The notes under the pieces: model-generated | Seen by the model: the letters and a program-made list of their open reading frames with translations, nothing else | What the model was told of the DNA's origin: nothing | The model's database searches: none | Part shown: piece by piece, positions 34,854-47,519 of the stretch | Numbering within the stretch: the first letter of the stretch is position 1 | Layout: each line of letters begins with the position of its first letter | Translations under genes and position numbers: made by a program | NCBI GenBank assembly: GCA_027605045.1 | Contig: JAQFWX010000004.1 | Coordinates: 3,296,683 to 3,360,682 of the forward strand | Reading direction: 5' to 3' | DNA length: 64,000 nt | DNA from: Phallus indusiatus | Taxonomy: Eukaryota > Basidiomycota > Agaricomycetes > Phallales > Phallaceae

Positions 34854-37800
34854 TTATTGAGCTCCACTCAGCCCAAACCCAAACGCTTGCCTCAACAGAA
34901 TATCAACCCTCTCCCTCTCATCCCTTCTCATCCCCATCTCACTCACCCACCTCTGATCTCTCCCCTCATAAATATTCGTAAGCGCGTTAATCGTGCTCAA
35001 CGCCGCGCCGAGAGTGTTTTTCAATTCCTCTTCTCTCGTTTCCGAGTCTATCGTAGTGTCTGTTGCCGAGGAAGGTGAGGAATAGTGTTCGAATCGTTCG
35101 ACTAGCGACATGTGTGATGTTGTAGGTTGTTGTTGGAGTTGTTGTTGATGATGATGATGATGATTGTGGTGTTGTAATTGTTGGGTGTGATGCGAGGTAA
35201 CGAGACTCCGGTATAATGCTCGTAGTTTACGAAGATCAGATTGTTTAGAGGGTAGTTGGGATGTAGTACGACGGAGAGAACGAGATCGAATAGAATAGAA
35301 TGTGGAGTGGTTAGGGTTATTAGAGGTGTTACTTTTTGCAGGCGCAGCCATGAGAATCATAGATGAATTAGTTTCACGATCAAAGTTTTGGAACTAAGAA
35401 AGGCCAAAAAGTGTTGTTAGTTAACGAGAAAAGAACGTTGGAAAGAGAGAGGAACCCACAGCTTTAACGAGCTCATTCCACTTTGCTTCCCACCTCCGTC
35501 TCCGTTTATCCGGATTAGGATGATAAACAGCCAACGATTCATGATGATAATAATGAGGATGATCCATACCAATCATCATCCCATCCCCACCACCGATTAC
35601 AGTCTCATCTTCATCATCATCTTCGTCAAACCAATTAGCCTCCTCATCATCATCCTCATTATGAACTTGAACCGCATTCCCATTATGATCTTCTTTAACA
35701 ACAACAACAGCACCTCCTCCACCTCCTTCCTTTGTCGTTCTACCTTTCCCGCGTTCAGTTGAAACATTATCAGAAGAAGACATTCCTCCACGAGGACTAT
35801 GATCCGCAACATCATGATACTCATCATCATCTTCCTCTTCTTCCTCAACGTCTTCCTCCTCTTCATCGTCATCGTCGTCATCGTCCAAAGGCTCAGGCGT
35901 AGTCTCCCTAGGTTCCGTACTCTCCCCACGCGGAGGTAAACCCCTCGCCAACTCTCTATGACTCTGCGTCCTCCTCAACGTCCCCGCCGCCTTCCCTTTC
36001 CCTTTCCCAGAACCAGTACCAGAACCGGTACCACCACCACCCTTATCCTTATTCTTCTTCTTCTTAACCCCTAATCTCCCTCTTATACTCCCAATAGGGA
36101 AAAACGGCAAATTAACAGGCATATGACTCGGACTCGAACGCATACTCATAGTAGGATCACCTCTCCTAAAATGATCCGGTAAAAAAGGTGTATAGTCATA
36201 TGTCGGGTACGGTGTCGAAGATGGGGAGAAGGTAGAGTCTGTTTGCATGCCTAGGAGATGGTGAAGCATTTGATGCGGGTCCGGGGATTGTGCTTGTTGC
36301 GTTTGTTGAAAGGGAGGTTGTTGTTGAGATTGGTATTGAGTCATGTAAGGGGGATATGAGAACGGATAAGGTGTCGCTCGTGGAGGTGGAGGAGATAACG
36401 AAGGTTGCATGTAATGAGAATAGGCGAGTGAAGGGTACGTTCCCGTACCGTTATTAGGCGGCGTGGGCGGGATAGGCGCACCAGGACGCGTCGTCGTCGT
36501 CGCGTTTGTCGCAGAAGTAGTTTGTTGCTGACGATAATAAGCTCCATCCGCGATAGCGCGTATCTCTTCAATCGTCGGCACACGTTGCGGTGGGCTCGTA
36601 TGCGCTCCGAAGGGATATGATTGCGCGAACGATGCAGAGGCTTCGAGAGACGTGGATGATGCCATACCCCGAGAGCCACGACTATATTGTTGGTTGCTGT
36701 TGCCGTATTCTGCTGCGAACGCTGCGTCTAGATTGGGCATTCCACCTGCATCCGACGAAGCCGTACGCGGTCGGAAATGGAGGTGCGAGAGAGACGAATT
36801 ATTATGATACGGGTACATCGTACGCTCTGCGTTGTTGTTGTTGTTGTGGTTTACGTTGTTATTACTATTAACATTATTGCTATTGCCCGACGCGGAGCCG
36901 TTATTATTAGGATGAGCGTGATTAACCTGTGTCGGAGGGGGCGACGCAATAGACGGTGGAAGAGCTCCAGGAGGGGACCGAGGAGTATACGTCTCCGTGT
37001 CTTCTTGCTCTTCGATATCCGGTTGCTGTTGCTGATCGACAACGTGTTCATGGCCTTTAGCAACACGACGTCCGTGATCTTCCTCCTCCAATTCTTCTTC
37101 CAACCCTTCCTCCTCCTCTTCTTCCTCTTCATATCGATGTCCGGCACGACTGCTCCTCCCGTCGATCTCGTCGATATATTGGTGTTGTTCCCCAAGGACA
37201 CCAGACGTCGACAAATCTTCAGTTGCACCACTGTTGCCGTTGACACAACCAACGCTCGTATTACCAACCGTCTCATTCGGAAATTGTGGAGTGGGAAGTC
37301 TATGACCTAACGACTGTCGTGGCTTGATAGTATCACTATCCAACTCTCGCTCTCGCTCGCGTTCACGTTCCCATTCACGATGTCGCTCCCTTTCTCTTTC
37401 CCTCTCCCTCTCTCTCTCCCGCTCCCGCTCCCGCTCCCTTTCGCGTGCTCGTTCTCGATCAACATGAGCATGCGAAAGAGAATGTGCCAAAGGCGGCGAC
37501 GGCTTGATCGTCACATCCTCTTCCACCTCTTCCTGAACCGGAAGAGACCGATCTGGAGTACGTGCTTTCGTCACGAGCTGAGATCGTTCTCGTTCCCTCT
37601 CATCATAGCGGAATGGTGGACTGTTGTCTCGTTTATTACTATTATGCGTGGGAGAAGGTTGAGATTCTCCTCCTACTCCTCCTACTGTCGATGCAGATGG
37701 AATTGAGACATATGGCGGAGAGCCACGTGAAAGAGTAACAGTCTGAGAAGAGGATGTTCTATCGGAGTAGAGAGGACGTTGGACCGGAGGTGGAGGAGGC

Positions 37801-38654
37801 TGTTGACCCGGAGACTGGGACTGAGATTGACTAGACGGAGGAGGAGACTCGGCAGATTTGATTTGAGACGGGGGTTGAGGTAAAGGAGGACGGGTAGTAG
37901 TACGCCTTAGACTATCGCTCCGACGGGACTGAGGATTTGAGCCCCCCGCGGATCCACCTCCACCTCCGCTGCCACCGTTGGGACTGCCCAAGTCACCACC
38001 AGCATCCCTCAACAATGACGTGTCTTTTTGATCTCTTCTCTCGCGCTCAATAATAGGCCCTTTCGGGATGGCAGGAGAAGGATCATGATGATGGTCAGCG
38101 TCCAAGTATTGTTCTGTTAATGACCATTCCTCGCGCAAGGCATTGAAACGTGTATCGATGTCTGATTCGACAAAGGAAGGAGGAGGGACTCGTTGAATTG
38201 ATCGGGGATAAGCAGTTGCCGGTCCCGGTGGAGATGATTGCTGCTGCTGTTGTTGCTGCTGTTGCTGTTGCTGCTGTGGTAGTGGTAGTGGCTGTGACTG
38301 AGGTTGTTGTGGCGGAGTGGTGTGACGTTGACTGATGTTGGTCGTCGAATCCTGAGGATCGTCCATGTGCGAATGGAGACTATTCAACAAAGATTGAGAC
38401 ACGTGTTGTTGCTGTTGTTGTTGCTGCTGCTGCTGTTGTTGTTGATTCTGTACGACGGTAGCTAATGGAGATGAGCGTCTTCTTGGAAAGGGTGGAAGTG
38501 AGGTTGATGAAGAGCTTGGCAGTGATTGCTGTGGTTGGGAAGAGGAGGAAGACAAGGGGTGATTTTCGCCGGATTGAGTTGAGATGGACATGGGTATTGA
38601 CATTCGACGTGCTTCCCTTAAGCTGCGTGTAGGAGAATCGTCGGGACGATCCAT
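34854..38654 (-). CDS. Very low-complexity protein with a conserved C-terminal helical region
   Basis: Two coding exons and about 1,240 residues. The start at 38654 is MDRPDDSPTRSLREARRMSIPMS; a CAG acceptor two bases before it suggests a 5' UTR intron. Poly-Gln tracts occur in the first 170 residues, followed by Pro/Ser/Gly-rich text, an Arg-Glu dipeptide run (about 15 RE pairs, then HREWERERERE), Glu and Asp runs, and His/Asn runs. The ordered part is near the end: RRRRWEAKWNELVKAFQNFD, then RETNSSMILMAAP, an arginine-rich stretch, SLVERFEHY and LGAALSTINALTNIYEGR. The intron (donor GTGGGT near 35461) splits WNELVKA|FQNFD. The conserved-looking end suggests a coiled-coil or binding role. 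Function is unknown. Antisense frames over this gene are artefacts of its repeats. Confidence 0.8.
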
Positions 38655-39406
38655 AACTGTAGTAAACAAACCAAAAAATATATATAAAAAGGGCGCAGAG
38701 TCAGGACGTAAGAAAGGAAAGAGAAAAATAAATCCGCGCGCCACGAGCCTGGTTGTTTATTCTGGGAGGAATTGCGTATTCTCTGAGGAGCATGAAAAGA
38801 CATGATCAGTTATGTTTGAGACGCAGCGACAAGAAGAGATAGAGGAAAAGAGAGAGAGAGGACGGGGAGGGAGTGGAAGGAAAGGAAGGAGAGAGAGAGA
38901 GAGAAGAGAGAAAAGGAATCGACCCTACAGGCAATTATTGACAAAGGGAGTAAATCGAGATAGCGTAAGATAAAGGCAGAGAGCTTGAGATGGCGGGGAC
39001 AGGGCAGGGCATAGAGCTCGTGTCAACAGCGTTGCGGGCGCAAGGCAAGGCAAGGGCGAGGCGTGGAGGCGAGGCAGAGGCAGGGCCAAGGCAAATTTGT
39101 GTGATGAGACTGTCCGTTGATTTGTTTTTATTTCGTTATTTTGTCAACGAGGATTAATACCGAAATGGGAAGGTGGCCTCGAGGCAAAACGATTCACTGG
39201 CCAGAGGCATGCATCATGCATGATCATTTGTGTGATTTGCTGTGATCCGACCTGCCGAGAAGAAACAAAAAAGAAACGGTCTCAAAACGCCTCGGGTGCA
39301 AAGAAAAAGAGAATCAAAAGAAAAGCAAAGTGGAATCTTTGTTCTTTCTTCTTGTCCACTTTCTAATCAATGTAGGATTACGTAGTACAAAAAAAATATT
39401 CCCAAA
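38655..39406. other. Promoter region of the low-complexity gene, purine-rich
   Basis: About 750 bases. On plus, 38840-38920 is almost pure A/G (GAGAGAGAGA runs), so the minus-strand transcript would start in a CT-rich region. The stretch 39030-39090 is built from GGCAAGGC-type words. No gene seen. Confidence 0.5.
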
Positions 39407-40207
39407 TTAGATCAAAGACACCTTCCGAGGCTCCCATATCATTCCTGGTACTCTGAACACTTTGCCAAGTGTATAGTATGGTTTGTCGCTCGTCACTATA
39501 AATCCCTTGCGAATATACATTGGATACGCTTGAAGTCTATCACGAAATCAGAATAGCTTAGACAGAACACAAGAAAACACGCACCCTGCCTCGAGATACA
39601 CAACCGCGTCATTCTTTCTGGCTTCTTCAGTCACGAAATCAACCAGTCTACTTGCAATCCCTCGTCCCTGCCATTCAGGTGCCACGCAAAGTATATTCAC
39701 ATACATCGCATCTCGTCCATATCCAACCCCACCTTCTCCAAACGTATCGTTATACTTGTCCGCGAACACGTTTAGCATCTTTGCGTCAATGTTCAAAACA
39801 CGATGTCTACTCATGTACATGTACACTGGATATATCACCCTCGCCAAGATCCATTCCCAAACACTTCGTCGCCGTGGCTTTGTATCGTGCTTCCATCCGA
39901 TAACCCCTGCTATCGTCTCTTCTTCTAGTTCTCCTCTTATCACGGTTGCCTTGTAGTAGTACGTCTCGCTCACGATGCGCAATTGAAACTGTTTCGCTTC
40001 ATAACTTTGCCACTTGTCCAACAACTCTTGCCCGTAATAATTCTGACGCCATGGAAACATGACTCGTAACCCGTCGGTCTTTTCAAAACTTGTCAGAAAC
40101 ACCCTCGCCAGATCGTTGGCGTCTCGTGGTCGGGCTGGCGAGATTTGGATATCTACTCTGTCTTTTCTCGGTGCTAGCTTGAGTTCGCTATCCCATTCTT
40201 CTGGCAT
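39407..40207 (-). CDS. GNAT-family N-acetyltransferase
   Basis: Two exons, about 250 residues. Exon 1 starts MPEEWDSELKLAPRKDRVDIQISPARPRDANDLARVF and ends at the acetyl-CoA site VNILCVAPEWQGRGIASRLVDFVTEEARKND (Q-x-x-G-x-G/A loop). Exon 2 reads LQAYPMYIRKGFIVTSDKPYYTLGKVF and stops at 39407. The fold transfers acetyl from acetyl-CoA to an amine. The GLxAYPMYxxxGF ending is standard for small-molecule GNATs of this type. It is preceded by an insert with basic and aromatic residues (KPRRRSVWEWILARVIYPVYMYMSRHR). Substrate unknown. It is divergent from hydrolase copy 2. Confidence 0.88.
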
Positions 40208-40995
40208 CGTTGTACGTTGGATGGGAAATATGGGTGTAATCTACGGGTATCGTACACCGAGGGGACTCGGCCGAGTACCTGACGGAAGGTCTCTCTACAC
40301 CATATTGAGAGGATGAGAGGATTACACTACAATGGTATGATACAATCGTCACTCCTCACTAGTACATACCTTAATATACATGTTAACAGCATCATTTTGG
40401 AGGTCTTTGCGCATACCCTCGCTCCGATTATCAACTGAATTCAATATCATCAAACGCCTCAACGCATCCCAACAACAATTGAAATTGACAATGGCTTCTG
40501 AACCCACCTACGAAACAGGCAGTACTTCCACCTGTCACTTGCATTCACGATTCTCTTTCATAATCGGAGATGAAAACAAAGCACTTTGGATTATGCCAAA
40601 TATGCGAGCCAATAACAGTCTTCCTTCACACACTGATCACATTACTCAAAAGGTTTGACAGTTGATGATCTTATATATATATTCAGAACAGGTACATACC
40701 GCAATTTAACATGAAATCTCATTCATATCTCTCTCTCCCACACACACACTTCACAGCAGAACCAATTGTGTCTGGCTTCTAAGTCACCTTTCCGGAAACA
40801 AACAGGTCCACTATTCCATTTCGTTTTTTATATGGGTACTCGGAGCTTCTCCGATTCAATTTTTCCCTTTCCAATCAAAATTATGATATTCTCTTTCGGA
40901 AAGAAAATGGCGTAGCACCTGAGCCTAAAGAGCTTCAGTTAAAGTGAGTTCCCAGCTCAAGCCCTCCATACCCATCCTCACAAAAAACCGCTACG
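40208..40995. other. Divergent promoter region with a possible short ORF
   Basis: Between the GNAT (minus) and hydrolase copy 2 (plus). The frame 40380-40658 (plus) starts MLTASFWRSLRIPSLRLSTEF, an arginine-rich amphipathic start like a mitochondrial presequence, with a second ATG at 40491 (MASEPTYETGS). There is no known domain; it may be chance or an exon. Confidence 0.3.
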
Positions 40996-42397
40996 ATGTC
41001 CACCCTAGTTGTCTCTCTACGTGATGCTATTGCTATCTTTCTAGCTCTTGGAAGCGCAAGTAAGTTTAGATCACTTCAAACGTTTACATTGACAGAACCC
41101 CCTCACCCCATTTAGCTCTCCACTTCTCATTCGCCCTCATATCCTACCCATTCCTATCCCCATCCCGAAAACAACCCACACTAACACGCCATCTTTACCG
41201 CGCATTCGCAAGCCAATTGGTTAACCATCTCAGCATCACCCAGCTTCAAAAAGTAGCACCGTCTTCCACCAAAACATATCAAAACTGGATCAAGAGTCAA
41301 GCGGTTAAACAAGGTGCTCCACGTAAAATCAACACTGAAGTTCTTGAAAAGGGACATGGTGCCAAGATTCATTGGGTTGGGAATGAGAGCGCTGTCAAGG
41401 TTATATTCTACTTACATAGTACGATAATATTTCGCCTCGTTTCCCACTTGATATATATATATACCTGACCCTCGTCATTTTATAGGTGGTGGATTTGTCG
41501 CGCCTTTGAATGATGGACATATGAATTTGGCAAACTTATTTCGTCGACATATTATCACTAAAAGCGAGGGTCGCGTAGACGTTAAAATTGCGTTTCTAGA
41601 GTACAGTGCGTTACTACTCTCCAAAGCATCTGGTATATCCGATTAACTTTTTTTACCTTTCAGCCTTAACGCCTCAAGCGACCTATCCAACCCAATTTCA
41701 ACAAGCCATTCACGCCTTACATCACATTCTCTCAACTCACAACATCTCACCGCGTAATCTGCTCATCTGCGGCGACTCCGCCGGCGGAATGCTTTCCATG
41801 CAAATCCTCTCACACCTTCTCCATCCATACCCTTCACTACCGGTCATCTCAATTCCTCCGGATTCCCCTCCATTCGCTGGTATACTCGCCATGTCACCCT
41901 GGCTCGTTTTTGAAAGTGAATCGCCCTCGTACTATGACGATAAAGGATTAGACCTTCTTACATCGCGTCTTCTCAAATACTGGGCGGACTGCTTCAGAAA
42001 GGGAACGTGCATCGAGAACAATCAACTCGAGTTGCTTAAAAAAGATGGTAGTGCTCCTGGATACTGGTCCGAACCTGGTAAAGCACCCGCAGAATGGTGG
42101 CACAACTCTTCCAACGTCGTTTCTCAAATTTTACTTACATCCGGTGCTTATGAAATTATGAATGATGATATTCAACGATTCGGAGATATACTCAAAAAAG
42201 CATCTGCGATTATCAACAAGGAGGGTGATGGAAAGGAGGGAGGACACGATTCGGACAAGTTTATTACGGTAATGACAGAACCGGCGGGGATGCATATCGG
42301 ACCTACCGTTGACAGTACATTTTTGCGGCCCCCGACGGAGTTTACTAATATGATTACAGGGTGGGTTCATGAGCGATTGGCGGTGGCGGATGCTTAA
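40996..42397 (+). CDS. Alpha/beta hydrolase, HSL-type esterase (copy 2)
   Basis: Four exons, about 400 residues. The start at 40996 gives MSTLVVSLRDAIAIFLALGS. Exon 2 carries NWIKSQAVKQGAPRKI and VIFYLH; the oxyanion site HGGGFVAPL spans an intron; then KIAFLEYTLTPQATYPTQ, nucleophile ICGDSAGGMLSMQ, Asp candidate EIMNDDIQRFGD and His in AGMHIGP. It matches the gene at 19235-20643 in exon structure and in words such as LSHLLHPYPS, SPWL and PAEWWH, so the two are dispersed paralogues 21 kb apart. Expected to cleave carboxylic esters; substrate unknown. The N-terminal 20 residues are hydrophobic and could be a signal anchor. Confidence 0.9.
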
Positions 42398-42787
42398 GGC
42401 ACACGGGTCACGCACATGCACTGGAAATACTCGGATATTGCGGGGCTTTATTCGGGTCGCCATCCCCTCCGAATTCTACGAAAAAAAGGGCTGTATATTA
42501 GGAAACTTTATCTTGTATCTTTTTGGAGGTTGGAAATTTTTGCTGCGGGTTTATGAATATGATTTTTCCCCCTCTTTAGTTCTTGTTCTGTCATCATACG
42601 GAATATCAACGTCATCATCAACTAAGTCTTCTCCATTTCAATTTTGACCCGGCCCCGGCGAGTCCGACGGCGTGACACCCTTGAGCGACGGACTGAAAGG
42701 ATTGATGATGACCTCAGTCAGCACTTCTATATGCGGATGATTAATTAACAAGAATGGAGTTTTTCTTTCTCATACAAAACCTATTAT

Positions 42788-43020
42788 ATACACGCCCAGG
42801 GAGGGAAAGCACGATTAATGGCGAAAAACAATGAAGTAGCAATTCTGTACTTATACAGTACTGTTTTCCACTGTTTGCACCGCTATCTTGGCACTTGAGC
42901 TCAGCAGTGATCGTGCGGCGTCGTACTGGCATTTTGCCACCTCGAAAAGTCGCTTAACTTGGAGAGTTTCGGCATGATTTGTGTGCCGATGAAGAGCTTG
43001 AGGCTCCGACTGGAAGCAAG
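42788..43020 (+). repeat. Left arm of an exact 233-bp inverted repeat
   Basis: Reading base by base, 42788-43020 equals the reverse complement of 43396-43628 with no mismatch that I could find. The arm begins ATACACGCCCAGGGAGG and ends CCGACTGGAAGCAAG. The spacer is 375 bases (43021-43395). Confidence 0.9.
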
Positions 43021-43395
43021 TAGAAGCAAGTTTGCTAAGTCCCCACTTCTACTTCGACATCTTCCTTCGTACCACAAGTCATCCTTCCCCTCGTGAACAA
43101 CAATAGGCATGTGCGGTTGGGATATCTGATTGGTCAACAGAAGATGGATGAGGGTTAGTGGGTTGTTAACCTCTTCTGATCTGCTACGTTAGAGATTGGG
43201 TCACCCTGTGGATGTGAGGACTACACATTGGTACATGAAGCTTGAAGCTTAGCGTATTGTTGAATGGTGTTACTTCACTGTGTTTAGATACTACCTGGAG
43301 TAACTAAGCTCTTGTTTGTTCAACTTTCCAGTGGATTATTACAATTTATCCTTTTACTTTAAGAGAAAAATTGGTTTGATTCTGTGCTTACAAAC

Positions 43396-43628
43396 CTTGC
43401 TTCCAGTCGGAGCCTCAAGCTCTTCATCGGCACACAAATCATGCCGAAACTCTCCAAGTTAAGCGACTTTTCGAGGTGGCAAAATGCCAGTACGACGCCG
43501 CACGATCACTGCTGAGCTCAAGTGCCAAGATAGCGGTGCAAACAGTGGAAAACAGTACTGTATAAGTACAGAATTGCTACTTCATTGTTTTTCGCCATTA
43601 ATCGTGCTTTCCCTCCCTGGGCGTGTAT
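43396..43628 (-). repeat. Right arm of the exact 233-bp inverted repeat
   Basis: Partner of 42788-43020. It begins CTTGCTTCCAGTCGG and ends GGGCGTGTAT. No transposase or TIR signature is recognised, and flanks outside the arms are unrelated. Confidence 0.9.
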
Positions 43629-44473
43629 CCATTTATAATTGATTATTCCAACACCTTTCTATCGAGATCGTGATCTTCGAATGTCGGGCACACCATCAAA
43701 TATAACCACGTTGAACGTCATTTCAAAAAAAAAAAAGAAAAGGAAATAAATTGGAGCAATTTTCTTGGGTAATTCGTGACGGAAGATAAAAATAAAATAA
43801 ATATCAAAAAAATTGAAAGCCCTGAGCTGAATTTAGCTTCGAAAGGAAAATATAAGGGGAGTGAGCCGAGAACAATTGCAAACGGAGGATGACAAATCTT
43901 GCCCCGTCGCTCTCAGAGAGTATAATACATATGTAGGTGGCTGTACTTTATGATGGGATGAACCCTAGCGGATGTGAGCCGGAGAATCAGTATCCACTTT
44001 GATGTGATATGACTACTAAACGATCAGCGAATCAGAATTAGAATTTTTCCAGAGTAAAAACTCGAGGGCGAAGAAAACACAAAATTTGAACTAGTTGAAA
44101 CTATGTATATACATGTAGCTCGGGCGTCCTATAAATACACTACAAAACTCGATATAGTAAATACGAAGAGTTAGTAGCAATGATATAAAGTTGAGTAATC
44201 TAAGGAAACAGTAGTTATGCCTATATAACGTAATAGTATATTAGATCAAAGCGAGGAAACCAGGAGAAGAAAGCCCAAAGAAACTATTAGTTAAATAAAA
44301 AACCACGAAACAGAGAAGAATAAAGAATATTTAAATGGATACAGCTTCGATTTTGAGTCGGGATATCTATAAGGATGTGTATTGTAGGACAGGAAAATTG
44401 TTTGTTTGGATGCCGTGTGAGGGTATACATATATATGTAGATGAATGCTGAAGAGACTTTGATCGATGATAAT

Positions 44474-45421
44474 CTAGTCTTCATCCGGACCGGTGTAGTT
44501 TTCATGGGCTTTGCGATAATGTCTTCGCATATTTGATGGAACACTGAATGATTTGCCACAACCAGGGTAAGGACAAACGTGTGCTATTAAAAAAAGAGCA
44601 AGTCAACATAAGGACAATGTGCGAGTGTGAAGAGGAAACACGTACCTCGCTCTTCGCTGTGTACCACTTCATGAGTCTATAAAAAAATTCATGATTCATT
44701 TTTCTTGGACTTGAACCAAAAAAAAAACGCACCCTAAGACTTGAAGGTCTCGCAAATCGTTTGCCACAAACGGGACAAGCGTATCGTTTAGAACTATCGT
44801 CACCTTCTTCTTCCTCATCAGCTGCTGCTGTCGCATGTCTTCTTCCTGCGTCAGCACGCGTAGAGCGTAAAATGCCTTGCGAACGGGAAGAAGTTGAGGC
44901 GTGCACTAAACCTTCGGAACTGGGACGGAAGACATCAAAGGAATAAGGTGGTGCACCAGAAGAATGTTGTTGTTGTTGTCCGCGATAATAAGACTGCTGA
45001 GCGTGAGCGTGGTGTCCGGCAGAGCCACCACGGGATGGAGTATTGTACCCGGTCGTATGTGCATGATACTGTTGTTGTTGGTGCTGTCCGGCGATAGGGG
45101 CCAGTGTGGGTCCGGTCTGAGGCCAAGTATTCTAAATTAGTGACATAATGAGTTTTTTCTTTTTGTTTTACGCGTATAGGTTTTTAATCCAAGGTGAACG
45201 TACCCTTCCTGAGCGTGCAGATGGATCGGCTTGGGGTAATGCGCGACCCATAGCATCGAAGGAATATGCACTCTCATCGAATTGGTCTAATAGAAAAACA
45301 CAAGGTCCACAATTAAATTTTTATTTTTCTGAAGTTCAAGGTATATATTACCTGGTAGGAGATCGCGGATGGAGGGGAGCTGTGTGCTACCTTGTGAACG
45401 GCGGTGATCTTGAGAGGACAT
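44474..45421 (-). CDS. C2H2 zinc-finger transcription factor (copy 1)
   Basis: About 240 residues in five exons. The start at 45421 gives MSSQDHRRSQGSTQLPSIRDLLP. The middle is Gln/His/Tyr-rich (GQHQQQQYHAHTTGY, AHAQQSYYRGQQQQHSSG). A basic-acidic stretch precedes two adjacent C2H2 fingers: YACPVCGKRFARPSSLRTHEVVH, then VCPYPGCGKSFSVPSNMRRHYRKAH, ending GPDED. Each finger is split by an intron and all joins are in frame. The PSIRDLLP start and the RPSSL...SNMRRH finger pair are shared by many basidiomycete regulators. Nuclear, DNA-binding by inference. It is head-to-head with its paralogue at 47520-48654. Confidence 0.88.
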
Positions 45422-46294
45422 TTTTTTTATCGTCGAGGAAGGAGACTCGGAAACAGATATTGAGTTTGGAGGACGGCGAAGTAGAGATGTGTTGAACGGG
45501 ATTTGGGGTGATGAGAAAGAAGAAGAGGCATTATTCCATGTTCTTTAAATATACCAACGAGACAGAGAAAGGAACGCTAACGTTACTGCAAAAAAGCGAG
45601 AGCAGCGCCACAAAAATAAAAGCCCAAAGTACTGCAAGACAATCTAGAGAGGCTGAAATCCGAATCAGATAAGGAATGCGTCACTAAACATCACCGAAGA
45701 AGAATGAAGGCTGAATATTCCCGGAGGAGCAGTCCGCAAAAGGATTTTTTTTTTCAGTTTTTTGTTTTTGCCTTTGAACAAGGTGAGGGGTAACACCGGA
45801 ACATTGGGATTTCCTATAGCCGGGGAATCCGCCCAAAGAGGAGAGGTTAATTAATGTAATAACTGCCGATTATTTTTCGGTCTACACATCTGTCGGATCG
45901 CGATCGCGAGATGGGCAGGCTTGGTTGTTGTTGATAGGAGAACTAAAAATAAGCAGCCGTTTTGGAGACGTAATGAAATTAAAGTAGACTCCAGGTCCAC
46001 ATTGGCTTGTTGTCCTCGCACAGCTTAGGGTATGACACAGCTAAAGAGGGATGGTAACGCGCTCAGCCTAATATCAGGCAAGAATCAGTTGAAACTAGGA
46101 CGACCTTATGACGGGAACAAAGATAAAGTAACGTATCATTTCTTTTCGTTCCCTGAGGAGGAGGAAGAGGAGGAGGATTCAAGGGAAGAGGGACATGGAC
46201 GTGTCGCGCGACAAAGCACTCTGGCTGTACTTGGAAAAACGAACTGCAACTTTACTGCTGACCTAATCCGTGAACTTTACTTAATCAGTGATGG

Positions 46295-46306
46295 CACGTG
46301 CACGTG
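46295..46306. promoter_or_regulatory. Two abutting CACGTG E-boxes
   Basis: CACGTGCACGTG, two perfect bHLH-type sites end to end, in the shared upstream region of the C2H2 pair. bHLH factors bind CACGTG; use in this organism is inferred. Confidence 0.4.
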
Positions 46307-47444
46307 AATTTCGTCCGGATAAGGATAACGGCGTAGATGCAGATCCAACTTCCTGGGCTCATCTTACCCCTCCTTGCACCTGTACATTTGTCATGTCAAG
46401 GCTCTTCACTCTCAACGCCATCCATGACGGTCGCTAGGCAGCCTAAATATTTGCTATTCGACCCAAACAAAAAAGCGAGGCACTACTCGCAGCAAGGGCG
46501 TGCAAATCACTTCATAGACTCAGTTCGGTCATGGCGGTCAACTGAAAAACTAGGCTTTTACGACCATCAGATACCAAAAAAGGTACGCACCTTGTTCAGC
46601 ATGCAATAACCAATGCTAAACAATCATCTGCGTTTTTCGAAGTGATCAAACGGGAAAGCCCAAGTCTGATCCGGCTGCTGCTTCGCAAGCAAAGTGCTTC
46701 TTATGGAAACAAGAAAAACAAGAGAGAGAGGAGAAAAAAATCATGCTCAATCAATGGTAGAGCGATTTTTTGTGGCTTGGTTGCTGCGTTTTGCGCCGCC
46801 GTTTGCGTAGATGTTTCCCCTAAGATTATCGCGCGTCGCAATTATCGGATTTTGACTCCTTGTTTGTCTCATCCATCCGATCGGAAATGGGAAATGCAAT
46901 ACAGAAAAAGCGAGAGCGACGGCTCTCACTTCCCATGCCTGAGGATCACTAGAGATCAGTTCGCTTATACACTACTCGTGAGCAGTTATGTAATCCAATT
47001 TTTTCCCTGGGAAGAACCGCACCGGCGTATCCATACGGCGAGAATCACAGGCGACCCATGCATTCTTGCTTAGGTAGCAATCAAATCTTATCAAACCGCC
47101 GTTGGTTAATAGGTTGGAATTTATTTTTGATTCTGACTCGTTTAACTCAATTATGATCATTTTCTTCGTTCATCCAAAATATCTCTCTTTAGCTTTCAAT
47201 GGAAACCATGACCTTCAACAGCCCGATCCCAACTTAACTCTCTGCACAGCCCTTATGCGGTTTCTCTCTCCATCAATGCTGTGACGGGCTTGTCGTTGTC
47301 AACAAGCATCAACACTTTTATAAGATACAAGATTGCTGGAACCCCGCCCTCGTTATCCCAAACACCCCATGTTTTAATTCCTCCCCCTCCCCGTCACCAT
47401 CATTCTTCTCTTCTCTTCCTCTCAAACCCGACCTTACCTCCCCT

Positions 47445-47453
47445 TATATATAT
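47445..47453 (+). promoter_or_regulatory. TATA box for C2H2 copy 2
   Basis: TATATATAT about 70 bases before the ATG at 47520, preceded by a long CT-rich tract. Confidence 0.5.
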
Positions 47454-47519
47454 CCATATTCACTTATTCCTTTTAATCTGTTATCATCATTCAGGCGCAA
47501 GTTCAAGTTCATTGCTAAT

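Larger units (their letters stand above)
42398..44473. other. Gene-poor stretch, 2.1 kb
   Basis: Contains the 233-bp inverted repeat (42788-43020 and 43396-43628) and an AT-rich tract (43700-44460) that includes the 3' flank of the C2H2 gene. A minus frame at 42901-43137 lies partly in the repeat and is not recognised. Confidence 0.5.
45422..47519. other. 2.1-kb divergent promoter region of the two C2H2 genes
   Basis: No gene supported. Features: a 12-base palindrome TCGCGATCGCGA at 45898-45909, a double E-box at 46295-46306, and a CT-rich TATATATAT start region before 47520. Open frames at 46032-46307, 46337-46609 and 46642-47073 have no domains. Long upstream regions of this kind are common for fungal regulators. 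Confidence 0.5.

Noticed and set aside
35520..37706. Several long plus- and minus-strand frames over the low-complexity gene
   Set aside because: They arise from codon repeats (CAG, GAG, GAT) read in other frames; none has a domain.
46032..47073. Three plus-strand frames between the C2H2 genes
   Set aside because: No domains, no TATA or splice context, and they lie in what should be promoter DNA.
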